NCBI GenBank assembly: GCA_009760855.2 | Contig: WPIO01000073.1 | Coordinates: 1,796,501-1,860,500, forward strand | DNA length: 64,000 nucleotides | From: Cristatella mucedo | Lineage: Eukaryota; Bryozoa; Phylactolaemata; Cristatellidae | Reading direction: 5' to 3' | Part shown: positions 11,740 through 41,139 of the stretch, piece by piece | Layout of the letters: each line of letters begins with the position of its first letter | Position numbering within the stretch: the first letter of the stretch is position 1 | Notes under the pieces: generated by a model | Told to the model about the DNA's origin: nothing | The model's input: the letters and a program-made list of their open reading frames with translations, nothing else | Databases searched by the model: none | Translations under genes and position numbers: made by a program

Positions 11740-13960
11740 CTCCTCCCACCACCTTTGTGTCTTAATGTAACAAAGCGTCCCAGATTTTTGTATTTTTCGC
11801 TATTGCCTCGATTGTCATTGATTGTCCGAGATTGAAATGCACTCAATGGGTGGAAAGTATTTCGTGAATAGTGATTTTCATGTGGTATGATAGCTGAAGC
11901 CTCTAGCACCCAATTTTTAGTCAATCTAAGAGAGATTGCGGTCGAAGCCGGGTCGTTGCCGTCGATTGCCATGCATTTCCTTTGATTGTACGTTCTCGAT
12001 TGCTTAAAATGATGTGGATGTAATTGATATATGAATACATAATGCAATGAATACAGCGTGACGTAATACGCTAGGTAAGTTGGAGATTCTCCTAGCAGCT
12101 GTCAGTCTCTTTGTAACGGACCGTTATGGATTGGCGGATTTTCCCAGGCCATTGCCGTCGAATGCCATGCATTGCGGTCGATTGAATGCGGGTGCAAATT
12201 ATGCGAGCTCACAGCGAGATGTTACGTGGAATAAGAGTGGCAGTTTCGCGAAGTCCATCTTGCCAATCTTCTACGGATTGCGATATTGGCCCCGGCCATT
12301 GCTATCGATGTGATTGCACTTCAAACACAGTGTGCTTTGACACGCGAGAAAAGTTTGATCTTGGCCCAGCCGCTTTTCGGTGATTTTTGATGGATCCTAA
12401 TTGATTGCCTCATTTTTCCGGGCCATTGCCGTCGATTTCTATGTATTGCTCTTGATTGAACACACAGAGTGGGGTGAAAGTATGTTCGCGAAGTGAGATG
12501 TTATGTGGAATGAGAATTGGAGCTTCGTGCAGCCGATTTTTCGTCGATTTGCCTTAGGACTGTGGTATTGGCCGCTGCCATTGCTGTCGATTGCCATGCA
12601 TTGTTGGAGATTGACGTGGAAAATTGCTTGACAACTCTACGGTTTCCCTTTTAACACAGTGAAATGTTAAATGCAAACACTATTGGAGCTTTGGGCAGCC
12701 AATTTATGATCGATTTGCCACGGATTGTAGAGGATTGCTGCTTCGAGCGGGGCCGTTGCCGTTGATTGCCAAGCATTGCCCGAGATTTTGAGTGCAATTG
12801 ATTAAACGTACTACTTGCTTGAACTTAAAAAACAGTGTGCTTTTTAATATGCATTCAAAATTGGACCATTGAGAAACCGATTTCGGGGCATCTTGTAACG
12901 GACTGTTGTGGATTGTGGTATTGGCCCATGACATTGCAGTCAATTTCAGTGCATTGCTGCAGAATGGTCGATGCAATTGTAGTGAAGTTGTGCGAGTACA
13001 CAATAACCAAAAAATAGAGCAACGTGCTATCATAATTAGAGCTTCAAGTCTAGCGCTCTGGTCTCTTAACGGCGGATTTCGGTGCATTGCGGTATGAGAC
13101 CGGGCCGTTGCAGTCGATTGCAGCGCATTGCATGAGAATGCGTATGCACAATGGAGTGAAATTGTGTGGGTGCACTTCGAATTGATTCTAGGTTGATAGA
13201 AATGTAAACTAAAGCTTCACGTTGGCAATTTGAGGATGATTTGCAGTGGATTAAGAGTGAATTGCTGTATTTTCCCATGCAATTTCGGGCGATTTCCGCG
13301 AATTGTCAGAGTGTGCGCATGCATAATATATTTATTTTAGGTCAGTATTCACAAAACATAGTGAGCTTTATATAAACTGGAGCTCATTGCAATCTATTTC
13401 TAGTCGTTTCGTGGTGGATTGTAGTGGATTGCGGTGTTGGCCCGGGCTATTACAGTCAATTGCAGCAAAATACACGAGAAGGCCCGTGCCAATGCATGTG
13501 AAATTTTATGAGTACAATTCTCACACATTGCTGTCACATGCAATAAAAAAAAGAAGCGTTTTGCTTAGGATTTCTTTCATTTTGCGATGGAATGCAGTAG
13601 ATTACGGTGGATCGTGGTATTGGCCCGGGCGCTGCAATCTATCCAAGTGGACTTTCTGAGAAAGCGTGAACGAAATCACGCGAAATTTTGTGAGCATATT
13701 TTGCATGTTGCGGTAGCGTAGTTTGATATTCCATATCATTGGGCTTTGCGAAGCTGACATGTAGTGGATTTGAGGCGAACTAAAGTGGATTTCGGTGGAT
13801 CTCGGTGGAGTGCGGTACAGGCCTGTGTCTTTGCGGCCCATTTGCATGAGTTCGCGTCGGACAGTGACGTGAACTTTGGCGGATAGATACAATCGAAGAT
13901 TTATTGTAATATCCGCTCGAAATATGGGCTCGGCAGCGCCAATGTCCAGTCGATTGTTGC
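11740..13960. repeat. Decayed tandem array, about 170-bp units (satellite-like)
   Basis: A core resembling GGCCCGGGCCATTGCAGTCG then ATTGCAGTGCATTGC recurs near 11796, 11950, 12148, 12291, 12421, 12571, 12751, 12925, 13102, 13277, 13442, 13624 and 13822, an average spacing near 170 bases (130-200). Between cores the same order of secondary motifs repeats: AATGGAGTGAAATTGTG, AGTGTGCTTT, TTGGAGCTTC and GGTGGATTGCGGT. Units have diverged and gained indels, so this is an old array. No coding potential is evident. Confidence 0.75.
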
Positions 13961-13973
13961 CTAATTAGAATAA

Positions 13974-14066
13974 ATTGCGGTGGATTGCGGTGGACTGCGG
14001 TGGACTGTGGTGGACTGTGGTGGACTGTGGTGGATTGTGGTCGACTGTGGTGAATTGCGGTAATTC
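13974..14066. repeat. 10-bp minisatellite (TGCGGTGGAC-type)
   Basis: About nine imperfect 10-base units alternating TGCGGTGGAT, TGCGGTGGAC and TGTGGTGGAC. The unit resembles the GGTGGATTGCGGT stretch of the preceding ~170-bp array, so it probably expanded from the end of that array. Confidence 0.9.
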
Positions 14067-14716
14067 GTCGTACCCCAGACGGTGCGGCTCTCTACCCAGG
14101 CATCGAGAGCGGACTGGACTGCCTATGCCGCTCCTTGATCGTTCTAGAATGCAGCCGGCCTGCTCGGCGGTGGCCGAGCGATGCGGTGAGCGCAGGCCAT
14201 GGCGCCGTTTAATCTATATATCTTAGGGCGAGTCGCGGGAAGGTGACAGAGCAAACCGTCGGAGGATTCAGTTAAGTATCTACAGTGTTTGTGGCGAGGG
14301 ACAGCGGCCTGTGCGCGTTGCCGTGCGCGGCGGCGCCGCTCGAGTTCCGTTTAGAAATGCATGAGGTGTTTACTGGTGCTGTACTCAACATTTTACTTGG
14401 TGTACTCAGCGCGAGAGAGGCTGGTGTCTGTCCCAGACGGCAGCCTGAAGCAAACTAGGCCACTAGGCCAGCAATTACTTCAGATCGTCTTTTATAAGGT
14501 AATCCATAAATGATTATACACAGTTTCAAATAATAAAGGTCCATGAACTAGTTGCAGTCTCCAATAATTTGACTAATAAGCATGCTAGCATTTTTACCAT
14601 GGCTGTAGTGTCTCAGTTTGGATGAATTTTGGGCGAATGGCGTCATTTTGTGACTGCAGAGGTCGTCGTCGAAGGATTCTGTTAGGAATCTACAGTGTGT
14701 GCTATCATTGAGAGAT
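14067..14716. other. Intergenic, nothing recognised
   Basis: GC-rich at first, then AT-richer. No family motif or repeat shared with the rest of the window was seen. Confidence 0.4.
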
Positions 14717-14960
14717 GTAATGTAATGGATCTCCGTCTGTAACTCCCCAAAGCCACAAAGACGATGCAGGTGTTACACAGGAGAGTGTTGTGTAGCGCAC
14801 TTACAGCCTAGGCAGTTTTTTTACGCATTCTGTAGCGGACGGCCTTCATCTCACGCAACAGAAACGAACGTGAGAAGCATAGCTGCGTCAGGAAAGGAGT
14901 TGGGGTAGTGAGTAGCGTAGAAGTTGCAGCTCAGGACATCCGGAAAGGATGTGCCATCAC
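14717..14960 (-). repeat. LINE B 3' end
   Basis: The start ATGTAATGTAATGGATCTCC, then CGTCTGTAACTCC, CCACAAAGAC, GTAGCGCACTTACAGCCTA and TTCATCTCACGCAAC, matches in order the copies at 29576, 30556, 47820 and 52405. The minus strand is the element strand; its tail is a short TTACAT repeat. Confidence 0.8.
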
Positions 14961-15630
14961 CGCAGGCGAGCTCAAGTAAACCCTTATTAATCCCTTTCTT
15001 TGAAACAGTGCTGTACCGCAGAATCCGAACCTAAAGAATTTCGCATTCAGTAGTAGGTAGATGATGTGCTTAGATCGTCGCATGAAAACCTGGATGCGGG
15101 GGACATCATTTTTAGCTGGGCTGGCGTGCCATTGAAGTGCAGTGCACCATTAAAATCGACGCCTCCTTGTACCGGCAATTTTTACTCAAGATTATAACCG
15201 AGAATCCGAATAACTGCAGCACGAGGCTCACGAAAATGCAGCCGAGACTAGGGAGTACGTTGTATCAACCTCACCTCGTCGCCGTTGTGCAGCCTCTACT
15301 GGAGCTCTGCGGTTGTTGCGTGCGCCTGCTGCTTATGCTTTTGTAATTAGCGAAGCGCCCGGCCGCTAGTGTATGCCCAACCTGCAGGTGGTTGAGCAGT
15401 TGACTCGGCGCCAACGTAGGAGGTGTTGCCCGCCGCAGCCGCATTCTTCCATCTGCGCTGAGTCAGCCGGCTCGCATATATGTACGTGTTAGAGAATAAA
15501 CTGTGAGTCTCGGTTTACCGCTCAAGTCAGCGCCAGCGTCTCTCCGCGAGACTCCACTAGAACTGCCGGCGCCAGAGCCACAGTAATACAACACGCCGAG
15601 AATGGGCTGGCACCGGAGAGAATGCTACTT
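14961..15630. other. Intergenic, nothing recognised
   Basis: The open frame at 15137-15346 (+, 69 codons) has no recognised motif. There is no sign of splice structure or repeats shared elsewhere in the window. Confidence 0.4.
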
Positions 15631-15779
15631 GATTTATAAATAAAATTCATTTGTATAGCACCCTAAGAGAACGTAGTGTCTTTTCGGGCGCTTCACATAT
15701 GCCTCGGGGCTCGAGCCCACGATCTCAGATAGACCTTAGTCGGGGCGAGCACCTTTACCGCTGGACCAATTGGCTTTGT
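15631..15779 (-). repeat. SINE1 copy (tRNA-derived head, LINE A-like tail)
   Basis: The minus strand begins near 15779 with an A-box-like CCAGCGGTAAAGGTGCTCG and a B-box GGGCTCGAGCCCC, then GAAGCGCCCGAAAAGACACT and TCTTAGGGTGCTATACAAAT, and ends in an AT-rich tail. The head resembles tRNA; the tail resembles the 3' end of LINE A. Confidence 0.8.
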
Positions 15780-16649
15780 AACCCAGACGTACGCACAAAA
15801 TACAGTATGGGAAACTAGATAGTGCAAGCAGCGAATAGCGGCTTCCAGGTCAGAACAGAAATATTTTGCCAATATGGCGCTAGTAATGACCATCATCGCA
15901 GACGACACGCGACGAATTCCGGTGACTCTGCAGAGCCTTATATCGTGGCTAGAGACTTGTAGGCGTAGTACGAGTGCACGCAGGTACATCGACGGCAGTG
16001 GCTGGACGCAGCAGCAGCAGCAGCAGCGAAGAGCTCACGTACCTTGAGATAACATGTTCCTATTGATAGCGCAGTGAAGTCCATTCGACAGCGATGGTGG
16101 GTGGGCTGCAGACGTCTAGCATCAGCCCTGGAGTACATGTCTTACGAAGCCCGGAGTGCCTCTCACCTGCATGACTCAAGTTCTGTACCGCAACGCCTGC
16201 CTAGCACAATCTCTAGAGTGCAACAGACAATATTAAGAGTTTGGCTTTCGTGCCGTCTCTCTGTAGACTATCCGGTTCGTGGTCTTTATTATTCAGGAAC
16301 CGCAAATAATAGCTCAGCAGTCATAATCTTGGCTGGTGAGGAGCACTAACGTTTTTGCAGTACTACTGTGGAAAGCCAAAGTACAGGACTACCGGGAAAT
16401 GCAGACCGAGAACCGCGCAAGCACTCGCAAAGCGCGGGAAGTCGTCGGACGCTCGGCTCCAGCTGTCCTCGACGGCCACAGGCTGCGCTCTACTGAAAAG
16501 CGAGCGCGTGATCCTCCGAGGCACGAGCGCCTGCATGCACGGGGACGCGCTCACGACGACGACACCGGTCGTAGCTAGACAAGCACGTCTGCCGAAGAGC
16601 CACCGGCCAATCCACGGACTTCCCATCCTGGCCTTGATCAAAGGGCACG

Positions 16650-16792
16650 CCGAGCTGGTTTGGTCTAGCGGTTTAGGTGCTCGCCCCGACCAAGGTCTGA
16701 CTGAGGTCGTGGGCTCGAGCCCCGAGGCATATGTGAAGCGCCTGAATAGAGATTAAGTTCTCCTGGGGCGCTATATAAATCAATTATATTTA
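16650..16792 (+). repeat. SINE1 copy (best-preserved)
   Basis: TGGTTTGGTCTAGCGGTTTA and GGTGCTCGCCCCGACC give the A-box end of a tRNA-like head; GTGGGCTCGAGCCCC is the B-box. The tail is GAAGCGCCTGAATAGAGATT, AAGTTCTCCTGGGGCGCTAT, then ATAAAT. The tail follows the LINE A 3' end (GCGCCTAGAAAGAGATTAAG, TTCTCTGAGGGTGC) base for base over most of its length, so reverse transcription by the LINE A enzyme is likely. Confidence 0.85.
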
Positions 16793-16799
16793 AATGAGT

Positions 16800-18415
16800 T
16801 ATGCTTGGCTCTGAAAGGCGACGCCCGTTAGCCGTATCGCATATCGACCTGCTCGGGCCAACGAACCACTGGGGGGGGGGCGGCGGAAGTTGTAGGCACA
16901 GCTGCGCTTACGTATCGCGGCCAGAGTAGGACCGAAGGAGGTGCTGCTTACTCGATGCAGCCAAGAAGAAAGTAGGGTCGCAATATTATGGGTCATTAAA
17001 ATCCCGACCGTTCCCGCGCCATAAGGTCCATAAGGTCACCGTGGCTATTTTCAATGCGCATTTACAAAACCTGCCTTATTGTGTTAGTAGTATCTTTGCC
17101 ATTGCATAAGGTTAATGAGCTGCAGTCGGTTGATCAGCACCGGAGCTATCGATGCATTCGTACCCAACCTTTGCGATACGCCGATTCTCGCGAGCATCGT
17201 AACTCACAGCGGCTGAGTAAATACCTTCGCAAGAAGAGGTGGCCCAGGAATTTTGGCATCGGGTGTTAAACCTGGAGCTTGAGGGTCTAGATAAACCGGG
17301 ACCTTTTCTTTGGGGGGGGGGGTCGGTCGAAGTTTATTCCCAAATGCTCAGCATCAGATGCGCGACAAAAACAGCGGCGAAGCTCTGGCCCCTCGAAGCA
17401 CGGCTAGCGAGAGTCGCATTGCTGCCGCTTCGATGCTCGACGCTGGAGAATGCCCGAGGGTAGAAGAGTGCGACTGCCGTAAGGGACACACGAACCTTAA
17501 AGAAGCAAGTCCATATCGTTAACTTCGACCAGTCTATTTCATAGCCCACAGTGGGGCCATAAGGTGTTCATCACCCGCCAGAGCTTGCGACTCACTCGTT
17601 CCAAAGCCAAAGTGCAACTGACCCATTGCGGAAATGAAATATCCGGTTTCATGAGGTTATAGTTTAGGAACGGCGAATAATCTTTAGTGCTGTCATAATC
17701 GACCGCGATGCAGCATTCCAACGTTTCAGAAGTATCGATTAATTGCCGATGACCCTGAGCAGTCGTCATTTGCTAGACTCGTTACTTGCGACTATTGGAG
17801 AGCACTGTGCATGAAACGTGGCTTTCAATAATCCCTGTATTAAGGCAGGTGCTGATAAAAAAATTGAGTGCATGAAAGATTAAGGTACCGCTTGCCAAGT
17901 CTAAAGCTTGGAATTCGGAAGAGAAGTCGCCTGCTGATACTGCGAGAGTTATCGAGCAGTGAGTGCCCAACCAAAATTGAGCAAATTGCAGGACTGAATT
18001 TTACCGCACTTGTACGAATTCATGAACCAAGCTCATTTCAAGCAGTACAAGAGGCAATACTTACCACTAAGCCACGTCAGGCATAATTTTAGCACAACCT
18101 TGATAAAAGTATTATTACCCTAAAAGCAATGGTTACTATGTGTCAGATGCAGAAGCCAATATTCAACCTATTTTGCTTGGAAGAGAATCTTAGAGTAATT
18201 TTGTCAGCCAGTCCGTAAACACAAATCGCAGTCGTTACGCCTGCACTGTCTCCTGTGATTTATATGTATGCCCCTAGTACTTATATAAGGGTACATCTAT
18301 GATGAGTGCAGTTTCAAAAATATTATTGGGAATATCTTGCCAATTTTTAGATGCAGCTACACTGTCCATTCTTAGCAATGAGTTCGCATTTAAGTGTGCA
18401 TTGAATTACGAAATA
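16800..18415. other. Intergenic, nothing recognised
   Basis: Runs of G occur near 16871 and 17312. Segments at 16270-16330 and 17640-17700 share a loosely similar text (a GGAACCGCAAATAAT versus GGAACGGCGAATAAT pair followed by a GTCATAATC), hinting at a low-copy repeat, but I cannot define it. No gene is supported. Confidence 0.35.
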
Positions 18416-18419
18416 GGAA

Positions 18420-18690
18420 TGAGAGCAAGCCTTTCATCGGCGTGCTATTTTAATTGTGTATTTATGAGTAGATTATCTCTGCATGCTGACACTGCCTGCG
18501 GACGCTAACCATATTTGCATGCTGACCCGATGCGTGCCATCTCTAACCACGTGTTATGCTTGTTGACATTGAGCATGCTACTATTCACCGTTCGGTCATG
18601 CTTCCTTTGCAGCAAATTTAAAACGCCTAGAAATAGATTAATTTCTCTGAGAGCTCTATACAAATGTATTGTTATTATTAATGGAAAGGT
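18420..18690 (+). repeat. LINE A 3' UTR fragment
   Basis: It contains CTGACACTGCCTGCGG, CATATTTGCATGCTGACCC, CTTTGCAGCAAATTTAAAAC and GCCTAGAAATAGATTAATTT, ending in a TTATTATTA tail. All occur in this order in the 3' UTR of the LINE A copy at 46110-47600. Confidence 0.8.
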
Positions 18691-19148
18691 TAAAAATGAA
18701 GAGCCTGACCATCGTTCTTAGAGACAGTCTGCCGGTCAACGAGTCATTGCGGCTGAGACTTTTCGTATCTATACGCTTATGTGCATTGCCCTCAGTTTGA
18801 AATCAAATATTGTGTAACCCGCGATTTTTGCGGTTATACGCTCATTAGTATCTAAATAAATGCCACGGCTAATTAGCAGTCTGCTGAGAGTTACACTCAG
18901 CCGGTTTTGAAGCCGGAATTTGAGTGGGTAATGAAAATTTCAAGGGAAATGATCGGGTGACTACAGGGATGTACTAAAAAATTTCAGGGTGAAAGGATTT
19001 TTACAATGAGTGTCTGCTTTCATGGGTAACGTCAGCGGAGTACGGCAAAGTTGCACTTATTTGTGCGTTAAGCACCGCGCACCCCCCTCCCATGCTTACT
19101 TTCAGTTAGCAAAAGCGGCCGTGACCTACAGAACCCTTCCGCTAGATA

Positions 19149-38481
<19,333 letters not shown>

Positions 38482-39085
38482 AGATCCAAACGAGGTAGTG
38501 CAGGCAGTGGTGTGCCAGGTGCCACTGTGTGGCCTTGTTTTCCCTCCTAATTACATGCTACGTCTGGGGCATGCCTTTCAAGCAAGTCATTACATCGAAC
38601 CGTTCTGTTTTGGCTTACTCCAGTTGCTGTAAATGCTGCCCTGCTATGAGCAAAGCCGTGCACAGCTGCCATGTTATACAGCTGCCGGTAAAGCAACTGA
38701 TGGCCAGACTTGTTACTCAACGAATGCGATAGCCTTGTGGGTCAGCTTTTGATCGGATATTGGCATTTGTACAGCACATTCTCGTTCACTTGTATGGTAT
38801 GCATCCTTGCCGTTAGTAGCAGCAGGCATTTTCTAATGACGTGCACACATGCAAATGTGAATGGCCGCACGGTGCAATAAATGTTTCTGCTGGCTTACAT
38901 AACGAAGGCCACTGCAGAATGTACCAATACGTCAGATCAAACTAAACGTCTGAGGCTTACATCGGCCATACTGCATTATTTAAAGTTGAATATGCTTTAA
39001 TATTTTTGTCTTTGCTGAATGAGGTAACTCAGCCAGCAATCCATGACTTAATAACAGACAATGATTTTCGGGATGCCTTGCTCTT
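38482..39085 (+). other. TOM70 3' UTR and intergenic DNA
   Basis: Follows the TAG stop at 38479-38481. AATAAA at 38876-38881 probably sets a 3' UTR of about 400-420 bases. No further coding text. Confidence 0.55.
38876..38881 (+). promoter_or_regulatory. Candidate polyadenylation signal, TOM70
   Basis: Canonical AATAAA about 395 bases after the stop codon and followed by TG-rich sequence. Use is inferred from position. Confidence 0.55.
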
Positions 39086-39118
39086 CTCTGTCTCTCTGTC
39101 TGTCTGTGTCTGTCTGTC

Positions 39119-39198
<80 letters not shown>

Positions 39199-39227
39199 CT
39201 CCTCTCTCTCTCTCTCCTCTCTCTGCT
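39086..39227. repeat. (CT)n / (CTGT)n microsatellite
   Basis: A CTGTCTGT-rich start passes into about 65 bases of pure CT, then interrupted CTCCTCTCT units. Confidence 0.97.
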
Positions 39228-40814
39228 AGAGCCTATTTCTAATAATCCCGATGGACCCGGGAAATCGATCTTACGGTTAAGGTTCAAGATGGTTTTAACT
39301 TACTGGTCAGTATGATTCGGCCTTTCGAATCGGCTCTATTCGTGGCATCCTATTTCTTATCGAGCTTAACCTTTGGACTCTTGTCGTTATCTTGAGCTGC
39401 AGCTTACTGGTTGCATAATTTTACCTAGGCTCTGCCTAGTCTCGCCTGCGATAAACCTCTCATGATCCGGCTGGTGATACACAGGCTCGGCTGCTGCAAC
39501 TCAATCTGCTTGATTGAAGCGGTCTTAGCTGACACAACTCAGCTACTCCGGAACCTCCTGGAGTATTTCTGACTCCTGGACATTGCCCGAGAGACATTTG
39601 CAGTTGACAAATGTCATGAGTGTGTTACTTTCGATGCTAAGCACGGTTGGATTGTTGCCGTCGCTGTCAAGAAATTCCTGCACATTGTATACCCCTAAAC
39701 AGACTAGTGCATATTCAAACATGATACAGTCGGATCAAATTTATTTGAAGAAATTGTTTGCTGCAAAAAGGCACTAATTTAGCCTAGCCAGACTTTGGTA
39801 GCTTTATCCCTCAGCCATAACCTGCTGAATGACTTTTAGAGATGGCGATTCGCAAGCTCTACAAGTGGTCGGAATGAAAATGCAGCCCTCCCTGTAACTT
39901 TGCAGAGCTAGGCTGCTTCCCTGATTCGCTCTGGCAAGAGTTGGGAGCAGGCTACGCGAGAGGTTTAAACAGTTACGCTGGCTTTCAAAAGAGCATGTGA
40001 TCAAACGAGTTGCATGGATGTCGTGAAAGCGGTTGTTGCTCCACGTTGGTAAATGGAACGCGTGCATGAGTCCGATAAGGGTAGGGTACTTACCAATGAA
40101 TGGAGAAAAATCCCACTCCTTAAGAGAGGGAAGAAGAGCAAGACGCCCTTGGCAACCAGGCCGTCTGTATACGCTGGACCAAATCATTCCGCCCCGCATT
40201 ATGAGCAGAGGCTGGCGAACGAGGCTTTGCGGCTGACCAGCGGCTGAGCTCAGCACCGCGAGCCTTTGCTGGACATGACAGGCCGGCCACAACAGGCGAA
40301 TCGGCAGCTGCCTGCTGTGCCAAGCGACCACGAGGAGCTGAGGCAGTGCAAGAGGCTCTGCTCTGCTTCATTGAGCTGGCAGCCTTTTGATTCCTTACCT
40401 GTATGCAGTAAGTGCCTGTAATGGCTTCTGGCCTTGTTGGATCCTGCGTTCGCCCTATCAACTGCTCGGCCGTTAAATCAACGAACCGTAGGTTTAAGAA
40501 CGCTAGACTACCAGTAAACCCACTATTCACCTGTACCTACAGTCAGCCGACAACAGCTAAACATGCTTGCTGAGCCCCACTTTGCCAGTCGGCTGTGCAG
40601 GGACATTGTATAGCCTCTTGAATTTCAAAAAACTAAAAACCAAGGGCTTCTTATCTGCGATTGGGTTGTCCATCTGAAGCTGGATGCATTTCTGCTGAAT
40701 GACACGTGTATTACGACGGTGGCTGCTTATCTGAGATCATCCCATTGGTGATTTCATTTTTTTCTGTTCATGCGGTTTGACCAGGTGGGTGCAGTTTTTC
40801 ACATAGCCGTCGTT
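39228..40814. other. Intergenic stretch with long minus-strand open frames of unknown meaning
   Basis: Two overlapping minus-strand open frames, 40331-39804 (175 codons) and 40530-40120 (136 codons), match no family I recognise and carry no signal peptide, membrane segment or repeated motif. Their composition (Arg/Ser/Leu-rich) fits chance in moderately GC-rich DNA. Nothing else is supported. Confidence 0.3.
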
Positions 40815-41125
40815 CGAATCAGTTAATAATATAATAATAATAGGACTTAATAAAGCACCCTCAGAGAACTCAGATCTTTTTCTAGGCGCTTGAGATTTGC
40901 TGCAAAGGAAATACGATCGGATGGCTAGTGGTAGAATGCTCAATAAACAGCAAGAATAACATGGTCAAGGGTGACATGCACGGAGTCAGCATGCAAGTTA
41001 GGTTAGTGGCAGCATGTACACTGTCAGCAACCATGAGCACATATAGGACGAATTACTGAGATCGACTAAATGCTGTGATAAATAGTGCGTTTTTAGTTTT
41101 TTTTAATGTGGTCGTCAGGAGATGT
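40815..41125 (-). mobile_element. LINE A 3'-end fragment
   Basis: The plus strand starts ATAATAATAGGACTTAATAA and AGCACCCTCAGAGAACTCAG, then TTTGCTGCAAAGGAAATACG and GTGACATGCACGGAGTCAGC; the usual reverse-oriented LINE A 3' UTR, more diverged than the 9851 copy. Confidence 0.8.
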
Positions 41126-41139
41126 GATGACTATCAGAT

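Noticed and set aside
11740-13960. CRISPR-like array
   Set aside because: Units are about 170 bases, diverged and contiguous; there are no short identical repeats with unique spacers, and the genome is animal.
39006-39315. Open frames rich in Ser-Leu / Arg-Glu
   Set aside because: They come from the (CT)n array after TOM70.
39804-40530. 175- and 136-codon minus-strand open frames
   Set aside because: No recognised motif, signal, splice structure or repeat identity. Kept only as an unexplained stretch.
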